A DNA stretch of 17,711 bases from Gammaproteobacteria bacterium (lineage in GTDB: Bacteria; Pseudomonadota; Gammaproteobacteria; Thiohalobacterales; Thiohalobacteraceae). Below are positions 1-6,941 of this stretch, in pieces. Position 1 is the first letter of the stretch, and each line of letters starts with the position of its first letter. The stretch is taken from assembly GCA_016214925.1 (NCBI GenBank), contig JACRMO010000045.1, positions 1-17,711 of the forward strand, in the 5' to 3' direction. The notes under the pieces were generated by a model. The model saw only the letters and a program-made list of their open reading frames with translations. It was not told the origin of the DNA and did no database searches. The position numbers and the translations under genes were made by a program.

Positions 1-357
1 GTGCTGATGCAGGAACCGCGGCGCCGCGAGGAGGTTGGCGAGCGCCAGCGTGTCGGCGCGCGCGCCCCCGGTCGGGAACCACGCCTGGACTCCGTAGCTC
101 AACCCGAACGGGATCGCGTCGCCGAAGTGGTGGCCGAAGCGCAGGTCGAGGTTCGCGTTCGCGAGCATGAAGACGGTGTCGCCGGGCTGCACGAACCCGG
201 CCATCGGGACCTCGAGACCGATCGTGAGCGGGTCGAGGTTCACGAGGAAGTAGGGCGAGAGCGAGAAGGAGACGGCCTCCTCCTCCTCCGTGAGGACCGG
301 CGCGAGGAGGTGCACCGCGTCGAGGATCTCTGCGATCCGGTCTATGTGGACCGGCAT
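1..357 (-). pseudogene. Partial outer-membrane beta-barrel-like protein, cut at both ends
   Basis: The minus strand is open from the left edge to at least 357, and the ~110 codons between 1 and ~330 read as a natural protein. They alternate hydrophobic and polar residues in strand-like runs: SPYFLVNLDPLTIGLEVPM, then GDTVFMLANANLDLRFGHHFG, then a GVQAWFPTGG turn. This is the look of a transporter-type outer-membrane barrel such as the 'MetA-pathway of phenol degradation' family; that assignment is an inference. Third codon positions are nearly all G or C, with heavy use of CTC, TTC and GAG, unlike genes to the right. The plus-strand reading here is a low-complexity Arg/Glu-rich product typical of a shadow frame. 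The C-terminus runs off the window. The N-terminus is lost at the junction near 330, so the ATG at 357 is probably not the true start. Confidence 0.5.
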
Positions 358-699
358 TTTCCGGTGGTCGGTTATCGCGAGAAGGCGGCCGTCATTCGAC
401 GTATCCATGCTGCGATTGACCATGTGTCTGTTCGCCGCCATCTGCCGCGGCACTGGTCGCCGCTGATCCGTCGGCGCAACGCCGACTGGTCGATGGTGGA
501 CCGGCAGGATGCGGAATGCGTCGTCGGCAGCCTGCGGCTGTTGCGCCAGATTCCGAATTACTATTTGCGCAGTCTTACGCTGTGCCTGGTTGCGGGACTG
601 GTGACGCTGGCCTTCAACTGCGACGGCACCCAGATCGTGCGTGCGTCGGCGTACCGGGAATTTCTGGCCGAGAACGGTGTCGGCATGAATGATTTTTAA
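331..699 (+). CDS. C-terminal part of an unrecognised protein (5' end lost at junction)
   Basis: From about 331 the plus-strand frame takes on normal codon use (CTG, GCG, CGC, GAT) and a plausible globular sequence, including RRIHAAIDHVSVRRHLPRHW and LRQIPNYYLRSLTLCLVAG, ending at TAA 697-699. I do not recognise the family. About 120 residues are visible, rich in Arg and His in the first half, with one moderately hydrophobic stretch near 580-620. The frame stays open to base 1, but the upstream part is the antisense of the barrel fragment, so the true N-terminus is missing. The stop overlaps the A of an ATG in the next frame (TAATG), so this gene and the following cupin could be translationally coupled. 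No function is proposed. Confidence 0.5.
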   Translation, partial: CDPVYVDRHFPVVGYREKAAVIRRIHAAIDHVSVRRHLPRHWSPLIRRRNADWSMVDRQDAECVVGSLRLLRQIPNYYLRSLTLCLVAGLVTLAFNCDGTQIVRASAYREFLAENGVGMNDF

Positions 700-731
700 T
701 GGCGGTTGCTGAAATCATCGAAGGGGTGGCG

Positions 732-1226
732 ATGCACGCGATACGATCACTGTTGATAGGAGCAATATTCATCACGTCTGCAATCATGGAGCCAGTTGTG
801 GTGCACGCGGACACGACGGGCGGCGGTGTCGTAACCATCCGGCCAGATGCTGCGATAACGACCCGCCAAGGCTTGCCGAACTTCGTGGGTATCTCCGGCG
901 ACAATACCGGCGCGAAGGGAATATCCATGAACCTGGTGGTCATCCCGGCCGGCGCCGCCGCCAAGCCGCATCTGCATCGCGGCTATGAAACCGCCATCTA
1001 TATCCTGAAAGGACGGGTACGCACCCGCTATGGCGAGGGACTGTGCCAGTCTGTAGTGAATGAAGCGGGCGATTTCGTATTCATCCCAGCTGATGTTCCG
1101 CATCAGCCGGTCAATCTGAGCACAACCGAGGAGGCGCGAGCCATCGTGGCCCGAACCGACCCGAATGAGCAGGAAAGCGTCGAGTTGTACAACCGGCCTA
1201 CGATACACGCGGACTGTGATCCCTGA
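732..1226 (+). CDS. Secreted cupin-domain protein
   Basis: A 164-residue protein with a Sec-type signal peptide (residues ~1-26: Arg5, then a hydrophobic core, ending near VVHA-DT) and one small cupin barrel. Cupin motif 1 is seen as His80-x-His82-x3-Glu86, followed by Gly94. Motif 2 has Gly113, Pro119 and His124, giving the usual His/His/Glu/His metal set. The ATG at 732 is preferred because the signal peptide follows directly and GAAGGGG lies just upstream. An ATG at 699 overlaps the previous stop and would add 11 residues. A function cannot be read from the fold: secreted cupins of this size may bind small ligands or act as dioxygenase-like enzymes. The gene is convergent with the HD-GYP gene, 57 bp away. 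Confidence 0.75.
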   Translation: MHAIRSLLIGAIFITSAIMEPVVVHADTTGGGVVTIRPDAAITTRQGLPNFVGISGDNTGAKGISMNLVVIPAGAAAKPHLHRGYETAIYILKGRVRTRYGEGLCQSVVNEAGDFVFIPADVPHQPVNLSTTEEARAIVARTDPNEQESVELYNRPTIHADCDP

Positions 1227-1283
1227 GATGTGGCGTTCATATGCGCGACAGCGGTCTTGCCGGAACGGTCACAGACCATAGGC

Positions 1284-2426
1284 TCAAATGCCAAGCCCGC
1301 GAATAAGCGCATCCAATACCCCGCCGTCAACGGCGCTGTCGCGGGTTTTTTCCATCATGGCGATGGCCTGCGGCTGTTCTATGGCGCCGCGGTAGGGGCG
1401 TTCGGCGGTGATGGCATCGAAGATGTCGGCGACGGTTATGATGCGCGTCTCCAGAGCGATCTCGTCGCCGCACAAGCCCTTCGGGTAGCCCTTTCCGTCA
1501 AGCCGTTCGTGGTGTGCGCCGGCAACGCGGGCGAGCTCGCGCATCGGCCCGATCCGCATCAGGATCTCTTCCGTATAGCGCGGGTGCGCCTTGACCTGGT
1601 TCCATTCCTCCGGGGTCAGTGATCCCGGTTTTTCCAGCACGGCGTTGCTGACCGCCAATTTGCCCAGGTCGTGCAGCAGGGCGGCGCGGCGGAGCCAACG
1701 CTGGTGGTGCAGGGGCAGTCCCATCTGCTGGGCGATGAGATCGGAATACAGCGCCACGCGAGTGCTGTGACCGTAGGTGTAGGTGCTCTTGGCGTCGACC
1801 ACATCGGCGACGGCGCCGGCGACTTGCGCCACCAGGGCGATGCGCGATTCGAGTGGTATTGCATCTCCATGCAGGCCCTGCGGTTTGCCCTTGCCATTCC
1901 AGTGTTCGTCGAGGCTGAAGATGCCGTCGGCGACCGCCTTGCCCAACCCCAGGCGCAGGGCCGTGCTGGACCCGCGTTCACAGCGCGCCGCGATGAGTTC
2001 GCTGGCATGGTCTTCGCCGTGCGCCGCCAGACCAAGCACGCGGCGCAGCCGTTGGCCCAGGGCCTCACCCACGCCGGCGTGGGTGAGAACGAACCGGGCC
2101 AGTTGGCTGCGATGATCGCTGTCGATCAGTTTGAAATCGTGCTTGACGGCCAGGTCGTCGTAACCGTAGAGCTCGAACAACCGTGAGGCGTTGCTGCTGC
2201 AACCGACATCCTTCAGTAGCAGGGTGTAGTGCAGATCGGACAGCCGTGCGGTATCCAGGCCGAGTTCCATGCCGATGTGCATGCCGATCCAGGTACAGCG
2301 CACACAATGTCCGCGCGGTTGTCCCTCGGTGAGATCCAATGCGTGACTGAGCGCCTGGATGAGCTGGGACATCGGCAGCTCGACAGGCGCCGTGGGCGTC
2401 GGCATGACGAACGATGGCTGTGACAT
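1284..2426 (-). CDS. HD-GYP-type protein with duplicated domain, first copy degenerate
   Basis: A 380-residue cytoplasmic protein. The second half is a canonical HD-GYP module: His220, HD at 252-253 (LLHDLGK), His281, HH at 305-306 and GKGYPKGL at 312-318. These are the metal ligands and signature of cyclic-di-GMP phosphodiesterases. The first half repeats the layout in degenerate form: His40, then LLLKDVG where Lys72 replaces the HD histidine, and HWNGKGKPQGL at 175-185 where GYP has become GKP. The first copy is therefore probably regulatory, with catalysis in the second copy. The ATG at 2426 is supported by GGAGG (2435-2439) eight bases upstream. It lies 89 bp downstream of the LysR gene on the same strand and could be co-transcribed. 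A PilZ receptor gene at 16799-17119 shows c-di-GMP signalling elsewhere in the window. Confidence 0.85.
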   Translation of the reverse strand: MSQPSFVMPTPTAPVELPMSQLIQALSHALDLTEGQPRGHCVRCTWIGMHIGMELGLDTARLSDLHYTLLLKDVGCSSNASRLFELYGYDDLAVKHDFKLIDSDHRSQLARFVLTHAGVGEALGQRLRRVLGLAAHGEDHASELIAARCERGSSTALRLGLGKAVADGIFSLDEHWNGKGKPQGLHGDAIPLESRIALVAQVAGAVADVVDAKSTYTYGHSTRVALYSDLIAQQMGLPLHHQRWLRRAALLHDLGKLAVSNAVLEKPGSLTPEEWNQVKAHPRYTEEILMRIGPMRELARVAGAHHERLDGKGYPKGLCGDEIALETRIITVADIFDAITAERPYRGAIEQPQAIAMMEKTRDSAVDGGVLDALIRGLGI

Positions 2427-2515
2427 CCTGTATTCCTCCGGTGGTTGCGTAGGGCTCTATGCTCCATTACGAAGGATTTGGTGTTCTGGATGTGCGCAGG
2501 TAAGCGCGTCCTGCC

Positions 2516-3418
2516 TCAACTCCATGCCGCCTGCGCATCGCGTGCCTGCTCCAGCACGAACTGGATGAACGCCTTCTGTGCGGCCGTCAGCAAGCGGCGA
2601 CGCTGATAGACAAGTTGTACGGGTGTCGCCTCGGCACGCCAGTCCGCCAGTATTTCCACCAGCGTGCCAGCCGTCAGGGCCGTCTGCGCGAGTAGGCGCG
2701 GCAGCCGGGCGATGCCCAGGCCGGCTTGTGCCGCCTGGCAGGCGATACGCAGATCGTTGACCTGCAAGCGGCTGTCCATCTGCAAATTCACGGCGTTTTC
2801 ACCACGGCCGAAGGGCCAGATGGCGCGTCCGGGATCGACGCGGGTGGTGATGACGGCGACCTGGGCCAGATCGGTCGGCTGCTGTAGCGCGGGTGCCCGG
2901 GCCAGGAAGGCGGGACTGGCCACGGTCAGCCAGTCGACATCGAAGAGCCGCTGGGCAATCAGCGAGGTGTCCTCCAGGATGCCGGCGCGCAACGCCAGGT
3001 CGATACCGGTCGCGGGCAAATCCAGCAGATGATTGTCGAGCTGCAACTCTATCGCGACCTGAGGATGCTGTTGTTGAAAGGCGATCGCCCAGTCGGCCAG
3101 AAACAGTTCGCCCAGCAGATACGGCGCGGTGATACGCAACCGGCCGGTGACGGTTTCGCGCAATTGCTTGATGGCGCGGTTGGCCTGCTCCAACGCCTCC
3201 ACGATGGGTTCCACCTCGGCGAGATAGCGTTCCCCGGCATCGGTGAGCGACAGACTGCGCGTGGTGCGGTTGAGCAGGCGCACCCCGAGCGCCTCTTCGA
3301 GTTCCTGGATGCGCCGGCTCAGAGTTGTGGTGGGTATGCCGAGCCGTTGCGCGGCGGCGGAAAAACTCCCCGTCCGGGCAACGGTCACGAACAGGGGTAG
3401 CGTGGAGGCGTTGAACAT
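2516..3418 (-). CDS. LysR-family transcriptional regulator
   Basis: A 300-residue LysR-type regulator of usual family length. The N-terminal winged HTH is clear: VARTGSFSAAAQRLGIPTTT, then LSRRIQELEEALGVRLLNRT and LTDAGERYL. It is followed by a linker helix and the two-lobed effector domain (e.g. GRLRITAPYLLGELF, DLALRAGIL, GLGIARLPRLL). The sequence resembles the large group of LTTRs that control adjacent oxidoreductase genes. I use the ATG at 3418. An in-frame TTG at 3454 would extend it by 12 residues, but that would run through the palindromic operators at 3429-3457. The gene is divergent from the F420-reductase-like gene, with 115 bp between starts, the typical layout for autoregulation plus control of the divergent operon. 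The ligand is unknown. Confidence 0.9.
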   Translation of the reverse strand: MFNASTLPLFVTVARTGSFSAAAQRLGIPTTTLSRRIQELEEALGVRLLNRTTRSLSLTDAGERYLAEVEPIVEALEQANRAIKQLRETVTGRLRITAPYLLGELFLADWAIAFQQQHPQVAIELQLDNHLLDLPATGIDLALRAGILEDTSLIAQRLFDVDWLTVASPAFLARAPALQQPTDLAQVAVITTRVDPGRAIWPFGRGENAVNLQMDSRLQVNDLRIACQAAQAGLGIARLPRLLAQTALTAGTLVEILADWRAEATPVQLVYQRRRLLTAAQKAFIQFVLEQARDAQAAWS

Positions 3419-3428
3419 GGGGCTATTG

Positions 3429-3457
3429 TCCCGAATTCGGGATTGTATTTCCAATCC
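3429..3457. promoter_or_regulatory. Two overlapping palindromes, probable LysR operator
   Basis: TCCCGAATTCGGGA (3429-3442) is a perfect 14-bp palindrome. GGATTG-N6-CAATCC (3440-3457) is a second perfect inverted repeat that shares three bases with it. Both sit in the divergent gap between the LysR gene and its neighbour, 11-39 bp upstream of the LysR ATG. LTTRs usually bind dyads with a T-N11-A core in such gaps. These have slightly different spacing, so the assignment to this regulator is an inference. Confidence 0.55.
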
Positions 3458-3533
3458 AGGAGTATTTATCCCGTATGCGGCGCCGACTAGAGTGTATTCA
3501 CAGTTCTTTCAATGCACTCAACGGAGGTCGGCT

Positions 3534-4187
3534 ATGAAAATCGGGATTCTGGGTACCGGAGATGTGGGACGGACACTGGCGGGCGGCTTTGCCGCGCTGG
3601 GTCATGAAGTGGTGATCGGCACCCGGGAACCGGGCGCCGAGAAGGTCAAGGCGTTGCTGGAGCAGATCGGCGCCGGGGTGCGGGCGGCAAGCTTCGCCGA
3701 GGCCGCGCAGTTTGGCGAGGTGATCGTGCTCGCCATCGGCGGGGTCAACGTCGAAAACGCCATTCGCCTCGCCGGGGCGGAACACTTCGCCGGCAAGCTG
3801 GTGATCGACGCGACCAATCCGCTGCGCTTCGACGCGCCGGGCCAGCCGCCGGTGCTGACGGTGGGACACAGCGATTCGGGTGGCGAGCAGACCCAGCGCT
3901 GGCTGCCGGCCGCGCGCGTGGTCAAGGCCTTCAACATCGTGGGCCATCCGCACATGGTCGCGCCGGACTTCAACGGCGACAAACCCGACATGTTCATCTG
4001 CGGCAACGATGCCCAGGCCAAGCAGGTTGTCGACGGTCTGATCCGCGCCCTGGGCTGGCCGGCCAGTATCGACCTCGGTGACATCACCAAGGCGCGCTAC
4101 CTGGAGCCGCTGGCGATGGTGTGGATCACACATCTGTTCAACAACGGCTTCAATCCCAATCATGCGTTCAAGCTGCTGCACAAGTGA
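3534..4187 (+). CDS. F420/NADP-oxidoreductase-like NAD(P)-binding protein
   Basis: A 217-residue protein of the NADPH-dependent F420 reductase / coenzyme F420-binding superfamily. It opens with a Rossmann motif, MKIGILGTGDVGRTLAGGF (Gly7-x-Gly9-x-x-Gly12), followed by HEVVIGTREPG, where the second-strand GTR is typical for NADP(H) binding. LVIDATNPL and RVVKAFNIVGHPHM are further conserved blocks. In proteobacteria lacking F420 such proteins probably act as NADP(H)-dependent reductases of unknown substrates. The ATG at 3534 has ACGGAGG 7 bases upstream. It is the first gene of an apparent two-gene operon with the SDR-fold gene at 4217 and is divergent from the LysR gene, which probably regulates it. 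It ends with a good C-terminal region (YLEPLAMVWITHLF). Confidence 0.85.
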   Translation: MKIGILGTGDVGRTLAGGFAALGHEVVIGTREPGAEKVKALLEQIGAGVRAASFAEAAQFGEVIVLAIGGVNVENAIRLAGAEHFAGKLVIDATNPLRFDAPGQPPVLTVGHSDSGGEQTQRWLPAARVVKAFNIVGHPHMVAPDFNGDKPDMFICGNDAQAKQVVDGLIRALGWPASIDLGDITKARYLEPLAMVWITHLFNNGFNPNHAFKLLHK

Positions 4188-4216
4188 AGCCCCGGCTATT
4201 AAGAGGAGCGACGGTC

Positions 4217-4936
4217 ATGAAACCCAGTGAGACAAGCATCGTCATCGTCGGCGGCAGTTCGGGCATTGGCTTTGCCTGCGCAAGGAGGCTGGCACAAATG
4301 GGTTATCGCGTCGTCATCACTGCGCGCACGCAGGCGCGTGTCGATGAAACGCTGGCGAAACTGGCGCATGACATAGCCGGTCAGCCGCTCGATTATGCCG
4401 ACCGGCCCGGTATCGCCGCGGCGTTCGCACGCATCGGCGCGTTCGATCATCTGGTGCTGGCCGGCGCCGGTCCGGCGACCTGGGGCGCGTTCGAGTCACT
4501 CGATCGGGACGCCGTGCAGGCGGCCTTCGCGAGCAAGTTCTGGGGCTATTTCGATACGCTGCAAGCGGCGTTGCCGCAGCTCGCTAAACAGGGCTCCATC
4601 ACTCTGGTGAGTGGAGCGGCAGCCCGCGTGGCGTTGCCGGGCACGGTCGGTCTGGCGGCGGTCAACGGCGCGATCGAACGCATGGGCGTTACGCTCGCAA
4701 AGGAACTCGCGCCGCGCCGCGTCAATGTCGTTTCACCTGGCCTGGTGGATACGCCGGCCTATGATTGGATGGCGCCGGAAGCGCGTCAGGCCATGTTGGA
4801 CGGCGCCGCGGCAAAACTCCGGGTGCAGCGTTACGGCACGCCCGATGACATTGCGCAGGCCGTGGCGTTTCTGATGACCAATCCCTATGTGACCGGCAGC
4901 ATATTGGATGTGGACGGTGGTGTGCGCTTGGGTTGA
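4217..4936 (+). CDS. SDR-fold protein lacking the catalytic Tyr and Lys
   Basis: A 239-residue single-domain classical SDR by length and layout. The cofactor loop GGSSGIG (12-18) and the AGAG block (82-85) are present, as is the SPGLVDTP segment (173-180). The catalytic tetrad is not normal. Ser132 is kept, but aligning PGTVGLAAVNGAIERMG with the usual PGYSAYAATKAALEG puts Leu146 at the Tyr position and Asn150 at the Lys position. The usual helix-4 Asn is probably Lys107. The rest is well conserved, so this is not a decayed gene. It may be a cofactor-binding protein or use different chemistry. GAGGAG (4203-4208) precedes the ATG at 4217, 29 bp after the upstream oxidoreductase, so the two form an operon. 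The 3' end is convergent with the broken epimerase-like gene, 12 bp away. Confidence 0.85.
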   Translation: MKPSETSIVIVGGSSGIGFACARRLAQMGYRVVITARTQARVDETLAKLAHDIAGQPLDYADRPGIAAAFARIGAFDHLVLAGAGPATWGAFESLDRDAVQAAFASKFWGYFDTLQAALPQLAKQGSITLVSGAAARVALPGTVGLAAVNGAIERMGVTLAKELAPRRVNVVSPGLVDTPAYDWMAPEARQAMLDGAAAKLRVQRYGTPDDIAQAVAFLMTNPYVTGSILDVDGGVRLG

Positions 4937-4948
4937 ATGGCGGGCACG

Positions 4949-5529
4949 TTAGGCGTATGCCTGCATCTTCTCCACATCCATCACCGCGACCCCGGCAGGC
5001 GGATGCGCAACCGCGTGCGCAATTGCCGCGCACATCGCATGCAGCGGCAGCGGTTCGAGACGCAGCGCTTGTGGTCGTGTCGCCGGGATGCGCCGCAGCA
5101 ACCAATACAGTGGTGACAACAGCAAGGGCCAGCGCCGTCCCGGTCCCAGCACGTACCAAGGTCGTGGGCGGCATGGGCAATCCGTGCCGCGTGCAACAGG
5201 GCGTCGACAGAGGCCAGATCGACGGACTGAAACTGTTTCACCTTCCACGGCGCCGGATGCGGTGTGCCGATCAGATGCACCAGCGTCGCACCTGCCGGAA
5301 TATACGCGGCGAAACTGTGTGCCGCGAGGGCGTCGCAGATCACCGGCACGCATCCATCCGGCAGTTTGCCCGCCGAATCCGGGCGCGCCAGCGCGTGCAC
5401 CCAATAACCGCGTTCCAGCAGCTCTGTCGTCAGCGCACGGCCGATGAAACCGGTCGCGCCCAGGATGAACACCGGATGTGCATCGTCGGATGAGTTATCG
5501 CCCTGTGAATTATCGTCTGCTGGATTCAT
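4949..5529 (-). pseudogene. NAD(P)-binding epimerase/NmrA-like protein, internal deletion and frameshift
   Basis: The ATG at 5529 starts a reading frame with an extended-SDR Rossmann start (FILGATGFIGRALTTELLERGY), then LVHLIGTPHPAPWKVKQF and SVDLASVDALLHAARIAHA near 5170. Beyond that the frame becomes Cys/Arg-rich nonsense. A different minus frame picks up with RPWYVLGPGRRWP near 5160 and runs to TAA at 4949-4951, ending VMDVEKMQAYA. Family members carry a further stretch, by memory some 30-45 residues, between these two blocks. The lesion is therefore best explained by a deletion of 3n+1 bases near 5150-5190 rather than a single-base slip. It is divergent from the ECF sigma factor gene, and such proteins are sometimes near ECF/ChrR pairs, so it may have been a sigma target. 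As written it cannot make a full protein. Confidence 0.8.
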
Positions 5530-5738
5530 GCGTATCCCGTTATATGTGCGTGTGCAGGGTAGTGGCATCCGGGCCTTCGGTTCCTGCGTAGTAGCTATAG
5601 GACGCGTGCACAATCCGTGTATTGCCCGACAACACCATGACGACCCATATACGCAGGAAACCACCGCTTGGATGTGACCGTGATGCCCGGCATGTGGCCG
5701 ATATGTCGATCGGCTTTCACGCCGCGCACAGCGGGCTG

Positions 5739-5744
5739 TATACT
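5739..5744 (+). promoter_or_regulatory. Candidate -10 element of the ECF sigma gene (possibly leaderless)
   Basis: TATACT lies 6 bases before the best ATG (5751), so transcription from it would start at or near the start codon. No Shine-Dalgarno sequence is visible before 5751. The -35 match is poor (TTTCAC at 5715-5720, 18-bp spacing), so the call is weak. Confidence 0.3.
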
Positions 5745-5750
5745 GCGCCG

Positions 5751-6368
5751 ATGGAAGAAGATGCACAGGCACTGGCAGTGACACGCGCGCAGTCCGCGGA
5801 TGCCGCCGGCCTGGAGGCGTTGCTCGCCGCCGTTGCCGATCGCGACGAGGCGGCATTCGCCGCGTTCTACGATGCCACGTCGGCGCGCGCCTACGCATTG
5901 ATCCTGCGCATCACTCAAATGGCGACGCTGGCTGAGGAAGTCATGTCGGATGTGTATCTTCAGGTCTGGCAACAGGCGCAGCGCTTCGATGCCGCGCGCG
6001 GCAACGCCCAGGCGTGGTTGTTCATGCTGTGTCGCAGCCGCGCGCTGGATCATCTGCGCCGACGCGAGCCGGCCGAGACGCATGCCGATCCGGATGGTCT
6101 GCGTAATGAGGCAGTCAGTGACGCGAGCCCGCTCGACCTGTTGTTGGCGCTGGATCGCACCACGGCCATCCACGCGGCGGTGGCGCAGCTCGGAGAAGTC
6201 GAACGGCAATTGCTGGCGTTGGCTTTTTTCCGGGGCTTAAGTCATCAGGAGATCGCCGATCAGACCGGCATGCCGCTCGGCACCGTCAAGACCGTGCTGC
6301 GCAAATCCCTGCACACGCTCAAGGACCGGCTGGTCCAGTTCGCCCCGGCACCGGAGGGTTTATCGTGA
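5751..6368 (+). CDS. ECF sigma factor (sigma-70 family, paired with ChrR-like anti-sigma)
   Basis: A 205-residue ECF sigma factor. Region 2 covers about residues 28-106, with DEAAFAAFYDATSARAYAL, AEEVMSDVYLQVWQQAQRFD, and the AWLFMLCRSRALDHLRRRE segment that contacts the -10 element. Region 4 covers about 138-195, with VERQLLALAFFRGLSHQEIA and the HTH GMPLGTVKTVLRKSLHTLK that reads the -35. The start at 5751 fits family length; in-frame ATG 5703 and TTG 5622 are possible but unsupported by an RBS. The stop overlaps the GTG of the next gene (GTGA), so sigma and anti-sigma are translationally coupled. Sigma factors next to cupin anti-sigmas of the ChrR type are known from singlet-oxygen and peroxide responses; whether this one senses the same signal is inference. 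Confidence 0.9.
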   Translation: MEEDAQALAVTRAQSADAAGLEALLAAVADRDEAAFAAFYDATSARAYALILRITQMATLAEEVMSDVYLQVWQQAQRFDAARGNAQAWLFMLCRSRALDHLRRREPAETHADPDGLRNEAVSDASPLDLLLALDRTTAIHAAVAQLGEVERQLLALAFFRGLSHQEIADQTGMPLGTVKTVLRKSLHTLKDRLVQFAPAPEGLS

Positions 6369-6880
6369 GCCGACACGACGACGATCCGATCCCGGATCAG
6401 ATAATGGATCCCGCCGTATTGGCGGCGCTGTACGATGGACTGACGCCGGTCCCACCGCCGCCGTCCTTGCGCGCGCGTATTCTCGAACGTATTGGGGAAC
6501 GCAGCGGTGAACATGGCGGGGAGCACATCCATGCGACACCCGCGGGCGACGCGCTGGTGACGATTCGCGGCGGCGGCGCGGGCTGGCGCACGCTGATTCC
6601 CGGCATTGATTACAAGATGCTCGCCTACGATGAACAGGGTGGCACCAAGTCGTTTCTGCTGCGCGCGCAGGCGGGCATGCGCATGCCGCCGCACGGGCAC
6701 CATGGCTTCGAGGAATGCCTGGTTTTGGACGGCGAGTTCAGCTTTGGCGATCTGACGCTGCGCGCGGGTGATTTCCATGCGGCCACGACGACCACTGAGC
6801 ATGTCGAGGCGTATACCGCAACCGGCGTGACGGTGTATCTGCGCGCCAGCATCCTGGATTACCCGGGTATTGCACCCTGA
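6365..6880 (+). CDS. ChrR-like cupin anti-sigma factor without zinc-binding N-terminus
   Basis: A 171-residue protein starting at GTG 6365, with GGAGG (6355-6359) upstream and a 4-bp overlap with the sigma gene. The C-terminal half is a cupin barrel like that of ChrR. Motif 1 has His110, His112, Glu116 and Gly123 (PPHGHHGFEECLVLDGEF); motif 2 starts at Gly135, with His138 and His146. The N-terminus differs from ChrR. ChrR has a zinc-binding anti-sigma domain with an H-x3-C-x2-C motif, but here the first ~50 residues contain no cysteine. They hold only a short DPAVLAALYDGL helix followed by PPPPSLRARILERI, a proline-Arg hinge seen after anti-sigma domains. The protein is shorter than ChrR by about 45 residues. 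It is presumably the inhibitor of the upstream sigma factor, released when the cupin senses an oxidant or ligand. Confidence 0.8.
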   Translation: MSRHDDDPIPDQIMDPAVLAALYDGLTPVPPPPSLRARILERIGERSGEHGGEHIHATPAGDALVTIRGGGAGWRTLIPGIDYKMLAYDEQGGTKSFLLRAQAGMRMPPHGHHGFEECLVLDGEFSFGDLTLRAGDFHAATTTTEHVEAYTATGVTVYLRASILDYPGIAP

Positions 6881-6941
6881 TGCGCGCGGTTCCCGGGAAG
6901 CTCGGTGTGATGCCTCACCCGTGCGAGCACAGTGAAGCACG

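Noticed and set aside
1..330. Plus-strand coding as the N-terminal half of a 232-residue protein
   Set aside because: The product is low-complexity Arg/Glu/Val-rich, typical of the antisense of a GC-rich gene. The minus strand gives a natural barrel-like protein there.
5530..5650. ECF-type promoter (GGAACC followed by a CTAC-like -10) reading toward the broken epimerase-like gene
   Set aside because: GGAACC is present on the minus strand, but the downstream element is a poor match and I have no second target promoter in the window to compare with.
6890..6899. TTCCCGGGAA palindrome between the anti-sigma gene and the permease
   Set aside because: A 10-bp palindrome is common in DNA this GC-rich; no promoter or U-tract is associated with it.
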